From: Pedobacter zeaxanthinifaciens
GTDB lineage: Bacteria; Bacteroidota; Bacteroidia; Sphingobacteriales; Sphingobacteriaceae
Assembly (NCBI RefSeq): GCF_003313335.1
Contig: NZ_QMHP01000010.1
Location: 101,313-165,312 of the forward strand
Reading direction: 5' to 3'
Length of the DNA stretch: 64,000 nt
This document shows positions 35,521 through 44,667 of this stretch, piece after piece. How positions within the stretch are numbered: the first letter of the stretch is position 1; every line of letters starts with the position of its first letter. Below the pieces are notes generated by a model. The model was given only the letters and a program-made list of their open reading frames with translations, was not told the DNA's origin and ran no database searches. Both the position numbers and the translations under genes were made by a program.

Positions 35521-36521
35521 AACTTTGGTGGCATAAACTCAAACATTGGGAATATTGGCCATCTTATTTGGTTTATCTCCCAACATTTTTCATTTGGGTT
35601 TGGTGGATGATCAAATTCAAATCATTTAAGTTTTATAAGTTTGCCAACCCAAAAATTAAAAACGGCGGCTTATATGCAGATAGTAAGATGTCGATTTATC
35701 ACATTTTACCTCCGTCATCTTTCCCTAAAACAATACTAGTACAAAAAGAAGACAGGCAAAACATCATTGAAAAAATCAGATATAGCGGATTAAATTTCCC
35801 TTTGATAGTAAAACCTGATGTGGGTTGTAGAGGGGTTGGTGTAGAAAAAGTTAGCAACTTCGAGGAACTTTTTAGCTATGCAAGCTCCATGAGTCAGAAT
35901 TTTTTGGTGCAGGAACTGATATCATTCCCTAATGAAATTGGTTTATTTTACTATCGCTTACCAAATCAAAAAAAAGGTAAAATTAGTGGCATTACATTGA
36001 AACAGTTTCTCAGTATAACAGGAAATGGCAAAGACAGTATTGAGCAACTTCTGCGAAAAAACCCTCGTTTTCAGTTTCAAATTTCAAAGCTTAAACAAAG
36101 TATCAATCTTCAAGAAATACTTCCACAAAATGAAGAACGTTGTTTGGTTCCGTTTGGGAACCATAGTCGTGGAACTCAATTTACAGATGGAACGGCTCTA
36201 ATTACCGAAAAATTAATGCAAACTTTCAATCAAATATTGGATCAAATTGATGGTTTTTACTATGGTCGACTAGATATACGGTATCAGTGTTTTGAAGATC
36301 TAGAAATTGGGCAGCACTTTTCTATTATTGAACTTAACGGTGTAAAAAGTGAGCCCACCCACATATACGATCCAAAAAAATCCTTTTGGCAAGCTCAACG
36401 GGAAATCCTTAAACATCAGCAAATTTTAAAGGAAATTGTAAGTATCAACTTAAAAGCTAAGCGAGAAAAACAAATGGGACCTCAAATAATTAACAGATCT
36501 CGTACCAGTTGCTTTAACTAA
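35514..36521 (+). CDS. membrane-associated ATP-grasp ligase-like protein
   Basis: 335 aa. An aromatic hydrophobic segment at about 15-34 suggests membrane contact. The ATP-grasp body follows: LIVKPDVGCRGVGVEKV with Lys100, the adenine-binding FLVQELISFPNEIGLFY, DIRYQCFED and the metal-binding IIELNG (Glu273, Asn275). It resembles D-Ala-D-Ala ligase-type folds but lacks the usual length and motifs, so the substrate is unknown. Third gene of the coupled trio. Confidence 0.72.
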   Translation: MLKLWWHKLKHWEYWPSYLVYLPTFFIWVWWMIKFKSFKFYKFANPKIKNGGLYADSKMSIYHILPPSSFPKTILVQKEDRQNIIEKIRYSGLNFPLIVKPDVGCRGVGVEKVSNFEELFSYASSMSQNFLVQELISFPNEIGLFYYRLPNQKKGKISGITLKQFLSITGNGKDSIEQLLRKNPRFQFQISKLKQSINLQEILPQNEERCLVPFGNHSRGTQFTDGTALITEKLMQTFNQILDQIDGFYYGRLDIRYQCFEDLEIGQHFSIIELNGVKSEPTHIYDPKKSFWQAQREILKHQQILKEIVSINLKAKREKQMGPQIINRSRTSCFN

Positions 36522-36566
36522 GTCCACTTTTGAATGTCCGTAATTTCTAATAAGCCTATTTTTTAA

Positions 36567-36650
36567 GCATTTTGTCATTCCGACAGAGGAGGAATCTATA
36601 CTTGGCAACTATGGGAATAGATTCTTGAAATATCAAGAATTACAAAATGC
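36567..36650. repeat. REP-like palindrome (copy 3 of TGTCATT motif)
   Basis: Arm 36567-36599 (GCATTTTGTCATTCCGACAG onward) and arm 36617-36650 (ending ATTACAAAATGC) are imperfect reverse complements matching at both ends, with a 17-base loop. The left arm includes the same motif as at 28010. Confidence 0.7.
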
Positions 36651-36710
36651 AAATTATGCCTAATAACGGACAATCAAAATCCGCTTAATGGCTCAAGTGT
36701 GGCACAAAAA

Positions 36711-36739
36711 AATCCCCCGATGAAATTCATCGAGGGATT
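36711..36739 (-). terminator. terminator of the zinc metalloprotease gene
   Basis: AATCCCCCGATGA (36711-36723) pairs with TCATCGAGGGATT (36727-36739), one mismatch, 3-base loop. On the minus strand it is followed by seven T residues (36704-36710). It lies 24 bases downstream of the stop at 36763. Confidence 0.9.
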
Positions 36740-36762
36740 CAAAAATTCAAACAATCTAATAA

Positions 36763-39327
36763 TTACTTTTTAGCATCTAATGCTTGCTCAATTCTACCGG
36801 ACAAATCTTCTAAGTGATACTTAGTTAAGCTGTCAGTAGCTGCATTAGCTTTGATCGCTTTATCCAACTCACGTAACTGACCTTTAACTACTGAAATTGC
36901 ATCAGTTTGGTTAGCAGATAAACCTGCTGGAGCACCGCTGCCTCCTCTTCCAAAAGTTTGTGCTGCATTAGCAGGAGCTGCTGGAGGGTTAACAATACTG
37001 ATCAACTTCTCTACGTAAGCTTTTTGTAAGTTCCTACGATACAAATCAATAGGAGTACCTGCTTTTAACTCAGTAAAGATAGCGCCGTTCAAATCCTTAA
37101 ATAAATCAGAGATTTTGTAGGCAGTAACGCCATCAGTTGCTTCCGCTGCAATTAAGTTGCCCATTACTCTGGTAGAAGTTAAACGTGCCAAAGCAATACC
37201 TTGCAACCTAGAAACTACGTTCATTGGATTTTCGCCAATGTTATCTAAAATAGATTGATCTAACAACCATCTAGGCGTAGTAAATACCTGACGATTTAAA
37301 AACTCCATTGCTTCTTTTTGAATAGCAGCGGGTGTACGCTCATAGATCAAACCTTCCTGATCAACCGTTTTAGGGTTTTCGTAAATACCACCAATGTTTT
37401 TTGCAACGTGGCCAATGTAACGCCCGTACTGAGTAGTTAACTGACCGTACATGTTTTGCAACTCATCATAACTTTCACCTGGTTGTTTAGTCCATGTTTT
37501 TAAGTTAGCCAAAATTACTTTTAGGTTTTTGATACCGTAGTCACTAGCTTTCATGGCGTTATCGCTCAAATCTTCATTTTGCGAGTGTGGATCATCAGGA
37601 TTAGTTTCAGTACCAAACCATAAACGTCTGTTTTTAGCTGATTCCGTAGTCATTTTATCTAATATTTTCATATCAGAAGCTACAGTTTTGCTATCAGGGA
37701 AATATTTGTAACCCCATTCAATAGCCCATTTATCATAATCACCAATACGTGGATATAATCCAGATTTGCTGATGTTATCCTCTGGCTGAGCTACGTAGTT
37801 AAAACGGGCATAGTCCATAATTGATGGCGTATGGCCATTTTCTTCCACCCATTTCTTGTTACGAAGATTTTCAACCGGCACAGTTGAACTTGAGCCGTAG
37901 TTGTGGCGTAAACCTAAAGTGTGTCCCACTTCGTGTGACGAAACGAAACGAATCAAATCGCCCATTAACTCATCGCTAAAGTTAACCGTACGAGCTCTTT
38001 TATCGACAGCTGCAGTTTGGATGAAATACCAATCACGTACTAACTTCATTACGTTGTGATACCAGTTGATATGGCTTTCCATAATCTCACCTGTACGAGG
38101 ATCTGAAATACTTGGACCGCTTGCATTAGGAATTTCAGATGGTTTATAAACAATTGCCGAGTTACGAGCATCATCTAAGCTCCAAGTAGAGTCCTGAGCT
38201 TTTGTAGGAGCCATTTTACCGATAATTGCATTTTTGAAACCTGCTTTTTCGAAAGCTTTTTGCCAATCGTTAACACCGGCAATTAAATAAGGCACCCATT
38301 TTTTCGGCGTAGCCGGATCAATATAGAATACAATTGGTTTAGCAGGTTCTACTAGCTCACCTCTTTTGTATTTAGCCATATCTTGAGGTTTAGGCTCTAA
38401 TCTCCAACGTTTCACCAACTCAATTTCTTTTACGCCTTGCGGATTAGAATCAAAGTCGGTATAGCCAACGGTAAAGTAACCTACGCGTGGATCGAAATAA
38501 CGAGCTTTCATTGGCACTTTTGGCAATATTACCAACGAAGTGTTTAGCTCTAAAGTAACGAAACCACTTGCGCCAGCACCACCACCAAAAGATGGAGCAC
38601 CACCGCCCATACCCGTTGATGGGGCAGTTTTTGAGTAAGTTTTTACGGTTTTAATTTCTACGTTAGTTGGGAAGCTTCTTACATCCTGAATGTAACTTCT
38701 ATCCGCCTGCGGACCACCAATTCCAAATCTAGATTTGAACATCGGCGAGCCGAAAAAGAAAATATCATTATCGCTATTGATGTAGCTAGTTACATCAATT
38801 ACGCTTCCGTTTTTGCTAGGGGTATAAGCGGCAATATCAAATGCTGCAGCAATAGGCTGTACGCTTGAATTTTGCAACGACTGATACATAGAGGAAGTAC
38901 TATCAGCGCTATAAGCTCTGAAGCTGATCTTCCGCATGAAAATTCTATTGTTAGGGCCTTTTTCGAAGCGGATAACAGAACTTCCAATTTGATCGCCAGC
39001 GTAACCTTGTGCAGCACGTACTTCAGCACCTGATTTTGAAATACGACTTACTACTAAAATATCTCTATTTAAGGTAGTGTCGGCAATTTCAAAGTAGAAT
39101 TTATCCTCAATTCTGTGAGATGTAATCATCCCCTTACGCGTTAATGCTTTATTAGTAATAACTTGATCGTAAGGTTTTGGTTGTGTTCTAGGCGCAGCAG
39201 CCCCAAAAGCACCTGCACCTCTTCTGGTAGTGTCGTTTGGTAAACCACCACCTTGTGTTGGGCGTTGGGCGTAACTCATAGTTACGGTACCAGCTACCAT
39301 TAATACAGTGAATAAATGTTTCTTCAT
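36763..39327 (-). CDS. secreted zinc metalloprotease (DUF5117/DUF4953 type)
   Basis: 854 aa. Signal peptide (MKKHLFTVLMVAGTVTMSYAQ), a Gly/Pro-rich stretch, a beta-rich N-terminal part, then the metzincin-like zinc site HEVGHTLGLRHN near residue 460. A long helical C-terminal part includes DLSDNAMKASDYGIKNLK. Its domain order matches a large Bacteroidota family of secreted proteases of unknown target. Well isolated, with its own terminator. Confidence 0.88.
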   Translation of the reverse strand: MKKHLFTVLMVAGTVTMSYAQRPTQGGGLPNDTTRRGAGAFGAAAPRTQPKPYDQVITNKALTRKGMITSHRIEDKFYFEIADTTLNRDILVVSRISKSGAEVRAAQGYAGDQIGSSVIRFEKGPNNRIFMRKISFRAYSADSTSSMYQSLQNSSVQPIAAAFDIAAYTPSKNGSVIDVTSYINSDNDIFFFGSPMFKSRFGIGGPQADRSYIQDVRSFPTNVEIKTVKTYSKTAPSTGMGGGAPSFGGGAGASGFVTLELNTSLVILPKVPMKARYFDPRVGYFTVGYTDFDSNPQGVKEIELVKRWRLEPKPQDMAKYKRGELVEPAKPIVFYIDPATPKKWVPYLIAGVNDWQKAFEKAGFKNAIIGKMAPTKAQDSTWSLDDARNSAIVYKPSEIPNASGPSISDPRTGEIMESHINWYHNVMKLVRDWYFIQTAAVDKRARTVNFSDELMGDLIRFVSSHEVGHTLGLRHNYGSSSTVPVENLRNKKWVEENGHTPSIMDYARFNYVAQPEDNISKSGLYPRIGDYDKWAIEWGYKYFPDSKTVASDMKILDKMTTESAKNRRLWFGTETNPDDPHSQNEDLSDNAMKASDYGIKNLKVILANLKTWTKQPGESYDELQNMYGQLTTQYGRYIGHVAKNIGGIYENPKTVDQEGLIYERTPAAIQKEAMEFLNRQVFTTPRWLLDQSILDNIGENPMNVVSRLQGIALARLTSTRVMGNLIAAEATDGVTAYKISDLFKDLNGAIFTELKAGTPIDLYRRNLQKAYVEKLISIVNPPAAPANAAQTFGRGGSGAPAGLSANQTDAISVVKGQLRELDKAIKANAATDSLTKYHLEDLSGRIEQALDAKK

Positions 39328-39481
39328 TAATTTTGTTGAATAAGTTAATCGTAACGTAAAAATAAGCTTAGGGAAACGAATATTCCGTAAAAGGATATAA
39401 CTTATTAGTTACACTGCTTATTTGTTTAGTTTGTATCAAAAAATTGACAAGAAAGCGCCAATTGACTAACTAAAGTACTAA

Positions 39482-40501
39482 TTAATGAAGCATTTTGAAA
39501 ACTAACTCCTTCAACAAATCTCCGTCAGAAGTATTGCCACTGCTATCTAGTCCTTTGCTTTTCAAATCGTATTCACGCAGTAAACTTATGATATCAAATG
39601 TTTTACCGGCACTGAAAGTACGGGCTGCGGCTTCATAATCTTTAACAAAATAAGGGCTCACGCCTAATTCTTTAGCTGCGTCATTTTTATTTGGCAAGTA
39701 ATGATATTTCAAAATCTTTGAAAAGTAAGAATTGAGGTTGGCCATTACCATTACCAGCGGATTTGCTTTAGGATTACCAGCAAAATAGTTAATGATTTGA
39801 TTGCATTTAAGCACATTTCGTGTGGCCAATGCTTTTTGAAGTTCAAAAACATTATACTCTTTACTAATACCAATATTTCGTTGGATATGATCAACCTGTA
39901 TTGTTGTAGAAGAATTTACGTTAAGGCAAAGTTTTTCCACTTCATTGGCAATCTTAGAAAGATCTGTACCTAAATATTCCGCCATTAGCGCTACAGCTTG
40001 AGGCTCAATTTTATAGCCTTTGGATTTGATATGATCTTCTATCCAAGGTACTAATTTATAATCACGTACTGGGTCGCTCTGGAAAACAATGCCACTATTG
40101 TTAATTGCCTTGTAAACCTTTTTTCGCTTATCAAAATTGCCGTATTTATAAGCTAAAACCAAAATAGTGCTGGGCAACGGCTTCTCAAAATATGCCAAAG
40201 TAAATTCGGCTTCTTTGCTGCTTCCCTCATTTGCCCATTTTAAATCCTGAGCTTCCTTAACAATAATCACTTGATATTCAGACATCATTGGGTAGCGCTT
40301 AGCCGCATTTAAAATTGTTGCCATGTCAGTATCCTTTCCATAAAGTACGGTCTGGTTAAAACCTCTTTCACCATCAGAAAGAATGTGTTTTTCCATGTAA
40401 TCCACAATCTGATCAATGTAGTAAGGCTCCTCACCTTGCAGCAAGTAAACAGGCTTAAATTTTCTAGCTTTTAAATCCCTAATGATATCCTCGGCAGTCA
40501 T
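39482..40501 (-). CDS. holA: DNA polymerase III delta subunit
   Basis: 339 aa. AAA+-like clamp-loader subunit: KPVYLLQGEEPYYIDQIVDY at the start, the domain-2 helices around LSKIANEVEKLC, and the C-terminal collar helices ending LLKELVFKMLH. It opens the sliding clamp. Transcribed opposite to the small HsdR-N gene, whose start lies 123 bases away. Confidence 0.92.
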   Translation of the reverse strand: MTAEDIIRDLKARKFKPVYLLQGEEPYYIDQIVDYMEKHILSDGERGFNQTVLYGKDTDMATILNAAKRYPMMSEYQVIIVKEAQDLKWANEGSSKEAEFTLAYFEKPLPSTILVLAYKYGNFDKRKKVYKAINNSGIVFQSDPVRDYKLVPWIEDHIKSKGYKIEPQAVALMAEYLGTDLSKIANEVEKLCLNVNSSTTIQVDHIQRNIGISKEYNVFELQKALATRNVLKCNQIINYFAGNPKANPLVMVMANLNSYFSKILKYHYLPNKNDAAKELGVSPYFVKDYEAAARTFSAGKTFDIISLLREYDLKSKGLDSSGNTSDGDLLKELVFKMLH

Positions 40502-40623
40502 TACCCAAAATTACAATTTTATCCAGTACGTACGGGAACGATTTTAGATTTGTTGAAGATTGTGAGTAAGTTTTGAGATGCTACTCCGCGGCTTTTCATT
40601 TTCAACTTTTAACTTTGTTAACG

Positions 40624-41082
40624 ATGTTTAACCCCACTCCACTCAACTTACCTGCATATCCATTTAAGATTAGCCAAAAAGATGGCGTTTATTTTATTTT
40701 TGATGAAACCCGTAAGAAACATTTGGTACTTACACCTGAAGAATGGGTACGACAACATTTCATCAAATTTTTAATTAAGGAAAAACAATTTTCGCCCAGT
40801 TTAATGCAAATAGAAGGTGGCTTAAATTTGAATCAAACGAAAAAAAGAAGTGATATTCTGGTTTACAATCAATCCGGAGAAAAGCTGATGGTTATTGAAT
40901 GCAAAGCGCCATCAGTTACGATTACGCAAGCCACCTTTGATCAGGCGGCTAGATATAATTCGGTTTACAAAGCCAAATGGCTGGCTATTACCAATGGTTT
41001 AAACCACTATTATGCCAAAATAGATCACGAAAACAAAGCATTTGCTTTTATAGAAGAATTACCAATTTACGCATTGTTATAA
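40624..41082 (+). CDS. stand-alone HsdR N-terminal-type nuclease-like protein
   Basis: 152 aa from the ATG at 40624 (the longer frame begins at TTG 40573 without support). It resembles the N-terminal endonuclease domain of type I restriction subunit R: RSDILVYNQSGEKLMVIECK gives the Asp and Glu-x-Lys of a PD-(D/E)xK site, followed by ITQATFDQAARYN. No hsdM, hsdS or helicase is near, so this is a lone domain. Widespread in Bacteroidota; function unknown. Confidence 0.82.
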   Translation: MFNPTPLNLPAYPFKISQKDGVYFIFDETRKKHLVLTPEEWVRQHFIKFLIKEKQFSPSLMQIEGGLNLNQTKKRSDILVYNQSGEKLMVIECKAPSVTITQATFDQAARYNSVYKAKWLAITNGLNHYYAKIDHENKAFAFIEELPIYALL

Positions 41083-41089
41083 ATGTAAA

Positions 41090-41117
41090 AGGGAGAAATC
41101 CTATCGAATCTCTCCCT
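41090..41117. terminator. hairpin between convergent genes
   Basis: AGGGAGA (41090-41096) pairs with TCTCCCT (41111-41117), 14-base loop. It lies between the HsdR-N gene and the convergent PurF-like gene. No long T-run; a shared terminator is likely but not certain. Confidence 0.55.
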
Positions 41118-41139
41118 CATGAGTAATTATTTCTAAGCT

Positions 41140-43041
41140 TTAATAAGCTCTCTGATTATTGCCTTCTTTCCAGTTAACAAAAGCTTTGTTTACCACTTTG
41201 TTTCCACCAGGCGTTGGATAATCTCCCGAGAAGTACCAATCACCTACGTGATCAGGACATGCCTCGTGCAAATTTTCCAAAGTTTGGTAAATTACTTCCA
41301 CTTCCGCTACCGTATCCGCAGGTGTAATGATTTTCGCAATTTGATCTGAAATTTCCTGAGGCGTAAAGGGCTTGTAAATTTCTTTTACATGGTTGATGAT
41401 TTCCTCTTTAGGCAATTCCAAAGATGCTTTACATTTTTGATACACCTCTTCGATGATGTGCTCTTGACCTCGTTCTTTCAACAATTGAATGGCCGCATCA
41501 AAAGCCACAAATTGTCCCATTTTCGACATATCGATACCATAACAATCTGGATATCTAATTTGAGGTGCCGACGAAACTATGATAATCTTTTTGGGATGTA
41601 ACCTGTCAATAATTTTAATGATACTCTGCTTAAGTGTGGTACCTCTCACAATCGAATCATCCACAGCAACCAAAGTATCGGTGTGATTTTTAATTACGCC
41701 ATAAGTAGTATCGTAAACGTGAGCTACCATTTCTCCCCTGTCTGCATCTTGAGTAATGAAAGTACGCAGTTTTACGTCTTTGATCGCCAACTTCTCCACA
41801 CGTGGGCGCATTGATAACAAATCATCCAAAGCTACATCATCCAATACCTCTTTTCGTTTCAACAAGGTTTCTTTCTGCACATCCCTAATGTATTTGTGCA
41901 AACCATCCACCATGCCATAAAAAGAAACTTCGGCAGTATTAGGAATAAAAGAGAAAACTGTATTTTTTAAATCGTAGTTTACCGTCTTTAAAACCTGAGG
42001 GCACAGTAATTCGCCCAATCTTTTACGCTCTTTGTAAATATCGGCATCGCTACCACGAGAAAAATAAATACGCTCAAACGAACAAGCTTTTTTCTCTAAT
42101 GGTTCGCGGAACATTTCTTCAGTTACGGTACCGTCTTTTTTGATAATTAAGGCGTGTCCAGGTTGAATTTCCTTTACATTCTTAATTTGTACTTTAAAAG
42201 CCGTTTGTATTGCTGGACGCTCAGAAGCAGCTACAACTACTTCATCATCTACATAATAAAACGCCGGACGAATACCCGCTGGATCTCTCATCACAAAAGC
42301 ATCACCATTACCAACAATGCCCGACATGGTATAACCACCGTCCCAGCTTTTAGCCGAACGACGCAAAATGTTTGCAATATTTAGGTTGTTAGAGATTTTA
42401 TGTGTGATTTCAACATTCGTCAAGCCATCTTTTTTATACTCGTCAAACAGTGCCTGGTTTTCATCATCCAAAAAGTGTCCAATTTTCTCCAATACTGTTA
42501 CGGTATCCGCTTTCTCTTTTGGATGCTGACCCAATTCGTACAATTGCTCTAATAACTCATCAACATTGGTCATATTGAAGTTACCTGCAATTACCAAGTT
42601 TCTAGTCATCCAGTTGTTTTGGCGCAAAAATGGGTGGCAGTTTTCGATACTGTTTTTGCCATGTGTGCCGTAGCGTAGGTGGCCTAACAACACCTCACCA
42701 ATGAAGCTTACATTTTGTTTCAGAAACTCAGTGTCCTTCATTAATTCGGGAGTTTCTTCCTGAATACCAACAAATTTGTTTTGTACGTAACCAAAAATAT
42801 CGGCAACGGCATTTTGGGCCATCGACCTGTAGCGACTGATGTAGCGGCTACCTGGTTTCATATCTAACTTAATGGTGGCAATACCAGCTCCGTCCTGACC
42901 ACGATTGTGCTGCTTTTCCATCAACAAATACAATTTGTTTAGGCCGTAAAGTGCAGTACCGTATTTTTCTTGGTAGTATGAGAGAGGTTTTAACAAGCGG
43001 ATAAAGGCTATACCGCATTCGTGTTTGATCTGTTCGCTCAT
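41140..43041 (-). CDS. divergent PurF-like amidophosphoribosyltransferase
   Basis: 633 aa from the ATG at 43041 (MSEQIKHECG; the earlier TTG lies in the promoter box). Class II glutaminase domain: Cys9 after a short pro-sequence, KQHNRGQDGAGIATI, LGHLRYGTHG. The phosphoribosyl domain keeps VAVDDSIVRGTT. PurF is normally about 470-500 aa; this protein has extra segments, and other PurF motifs are altered (YFSRGSDADIY instead of YFARP-type). The fold is clear; whether it makes phosphoribosylamine is not. Confidence 0.75.
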   Translation of the reverse strand: MSEQIKHECGIAFIRLLKPLSYYQEKYGTALYGLNKLYLLMEKQHNRGQDGAGIATIKLDMKPGSRYISRYRSMAQNAVADIFGYVQNKFVGIQEETPELMKDTEFLKQNVSFIGEVLLGHLRYGTHGKNSIENCHPFLRQNNWMTRNLVIAGNFNMTNVDELLEQLYELGQHPKEKADTVTVLEKIGHFLDDENQALFDEYKKDGLTNVEITHKISNNLNIANILRRSAKSWDGGYTMSGIVGNGDAFVMRDPAGIRPAFYYVDDEVVVAASERPAIQTAFKVQIKNVKEIQPGHALIIKKDGTVTEEMFREPLEKKACSFERIYFSRGSDADIYKERKRLGELLCPQVLKTVNYDLKNTVFSFIPNTAEVSFYGMVDGLHKYIRDVQKETLLKRKEVLDDVALDDLLSMRPRVEKLAIKDVKLRTFITQDADRGEMVAHVYDTTYGVIKNHTDTLVAVDDSIVRGTTLKQSIIKIIDRLHPKKIIIVSSAPQIRYPDCYGIDMSKMGQFVAFDAAIQLLKERGQEHIIEEVYQKCKASLELPKEEIINHVKEIYKPFTPQEISDQIAKIITPADTVAEVEVIYQTLENLHEACPDHVGDWYFSGDYPTPGGNKVVNKAFVNWKEGNNQRAY

Positions 43042-43059
43042 TGATTGTGAATGAAGGTG

Positions 43060-43067
43060 CAAATTTA
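43060..43067 (-). promoter_or_regulatory. -7 box TAAATTTG before the PurF-like gene
   Basis: Exact TAnnTTTG on the minus strand, 18 bases before the ATG at 43041; it overlaps the TTG of the longer frame and supports the later start. Confidence 0.45.
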
Positions 43068-43155
43068 CCCTTTTAAACTTTTAAAACCTAGCAACAGACT
43101 ACTTGTTTTACTGCCTTTACATCATTTTTGTGTTATATTTTTGAAACAGAAAAAG

Positions 43156-43980
43156 TTAGCGTTTTAATTTCCTTGATTGAATTTCTTTACCAAGAAAAAC
43201 AGAGGCGTGTTGGTCGAAGGTCTCAGTATCGCCAGTAGTATAAAACAATTGTTCCCCTTGCCTACCCAAGTTGTTCGCTATCTCCGGATGACGCACTAGA
43301 TAATCTGCTAAACTGTTCGCAACAATATCGCCTTGCGAAATGAGCTTTATTTCAGACGAAATATACGCCTTAATTTTTGGTACCATTAAAGGATAATGGG
43401 TACACGCTAACAAAATGGTGTCAATTTCAGCCGCTTGTGCCATTAATTCCCCCACATATTTCTGTACAAAATAATCTGCTCCTTCCTGGTCATGTTCTCC
43501 ATTCTCAATTAAAGGCACCCACATTGGGCAGCTTTGCTGGTATACTTGCACCTTAGGAAAAAATTTATTGATTTCGATGATATAAGATCCTGACTTTACT
43601 GTACCCCTCGTGCCTAGCACACCCACGGTATTTGTTTCTGTAAAAGTTCCTATCACTTCGGCAGTTGGCCTAATCACTCCCAAAACCCTGTGATGTGGAT
43701 ATTTTTTAGACAGATCAAGCTGTTGAATGTTTCTTAAAGCTTTGGCAGAGGCAGTATTACAAGCCAAAATTACTAACGGACAACCTTGGCTAAACAACCA
43801 TTCTACACATTCCAAAGTGTATTGGTAAACGGTTTCAAAACTATGGTCACCATAGGGCGAACGGGCGTTATCACCTAAATAAATGTAATTATAGTCGGGC
43901 AAAATTTTAGTTATGGAGCTGAAAACCGTTAAACCTCCAAAGCCCGAATCAAAAATACCTATGGAATTTTCTAAGTTCAT
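43156..43980 (-). CDS. murI: glutamate racemase
   Basis: 274 aa with both catalytic cysteines: Cys74 in LACNTASA and Cys193 in LACTHYPLM, plus IFDSGFGGLTV at 9-19. It makes D-glutamate for peptidoglycan. It lies 59 bases downstream of the second Skp gene on the same strand, at the end of the envelope cluster. Confidence 0.96.
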   Translation of the reverse strand: MNLENSIGIFDSGFGGLTVFSSITKILPDYNYIYLGDNARSPYGDHSFETVYQYTLECVEWLFSQGCPLVILACNTASAKALRNIQQLDLSKKYPHHRVLGVIRPTAEVIGTFTETNTVGVLGTRGTVKSGSYIIEINKFFPKVQVYQQSCPMWVPLIENGEHDQEGADYFVQKYVGELMAQAAEIDTILLACTHYPLMVPKIKAYISSEIKLISQGDIVANSLADYLVRHPEIANNLGRQGEQLFYTTGDTETFDQHASVFLGKEIQSRKLKR

Positions 43981-44039
43981 ATAAATAAAAAGCGGAACTA
44001 AGTTACCTTAATTCCGCCATTAACTTTTAAAAAGATTTT

Positions 44040-44633
44040 TTATGGTTTTTTTGCACCTGCAGCTGGCTTAGAAGCTGGAGCAGCAGTAGCACTAATGCCA
44101 AGTTTAGTTTTAACAGCGCTGGTAATGTCTTCGCCACCATCAAAGTAAACTAAATTGTTGAAGCCTTGTGAAGCTGAAATATCAAAAACGTAAGCTAAAC
44201 CTTTCTCTTTAGAAATTGCAGAAATAGCAGTAGCTACTTTTTGTTGAAGTGGAGGAAAAACTTCAGCTTGTTTAGCTTCTACAGCTTCCCTTGCTTTGTT
44301 ACGAGCATCCTCAATTCTTTTCTGCAAGTCAGTCAATTCAACTTGAGCAGCTTGTAGTTCTTTTACTACTACATCTTTGTTAGCTTCGCTTAATGTTCTT
44401 TCTTTTTCCTGAGCAGCTTTTAATTTATTTTGATACTCAGTAATCATTTTATCGATTTCAGTTTGCTTAGTTTTAGCTAAGTTTTCAATAGTTGTTGAAA
44501 CTGTTTTAGCTTCCGACCAAGTAGAGAATATCTCGTCTGAATTTAAGTGACCAAATTTTTGTTGTGCATTTGCAACATGGGTAGTTAAAAGTAATCCAGC
44601 AGCTACAAATAATCCGTTAATTAACTTTCTCAT
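44040..44633 (-). CDS. OmpH/Skp-family periplasmic chaperone (copy 2)
   Basis: 197 aa with signal peptide, then a long coiled-coil helix pair typical of Skp and an Ala/Pro/Lys-rich tail (ATAAPASKPAAGAKKP). Skp holds unfolded outer-membrane proteins on the way to BamA. It follows the first copy by 34 bases and shares its layout; bamA is just upstream, so co-expression of chaperone and assembly factor is expected. Confidence 0.92.
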   Translation of the reverse strand: MRKLINGLFVAAGLLLTTHVANAQQKFGHLNSDEIFSTWSEAKTVSTTIENLAKTKQTEIDKMITEYQNKLKAAQEKERTLSEANKDVVVKELQAAQVELTDLQKRIEDARNKAREAVEAKQAEVFPPLQQKVATAISAISKEKGLAYVFDISASQGFNNLVYFDGGEDITSAVKTKLGISATAAPASKPAAGAKKP

Positions 44634-44667
44634 TTTATTTTCCTAATGTTTGTTTCTATTTTATGTG

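Noticed and set aside
43042..43062. Earlier TTG start for the PurF-like protein
   Set aside because: The TTG is part of an exact -7 box, and the pro-sequence before Cys9 fits the ATG at 43041.
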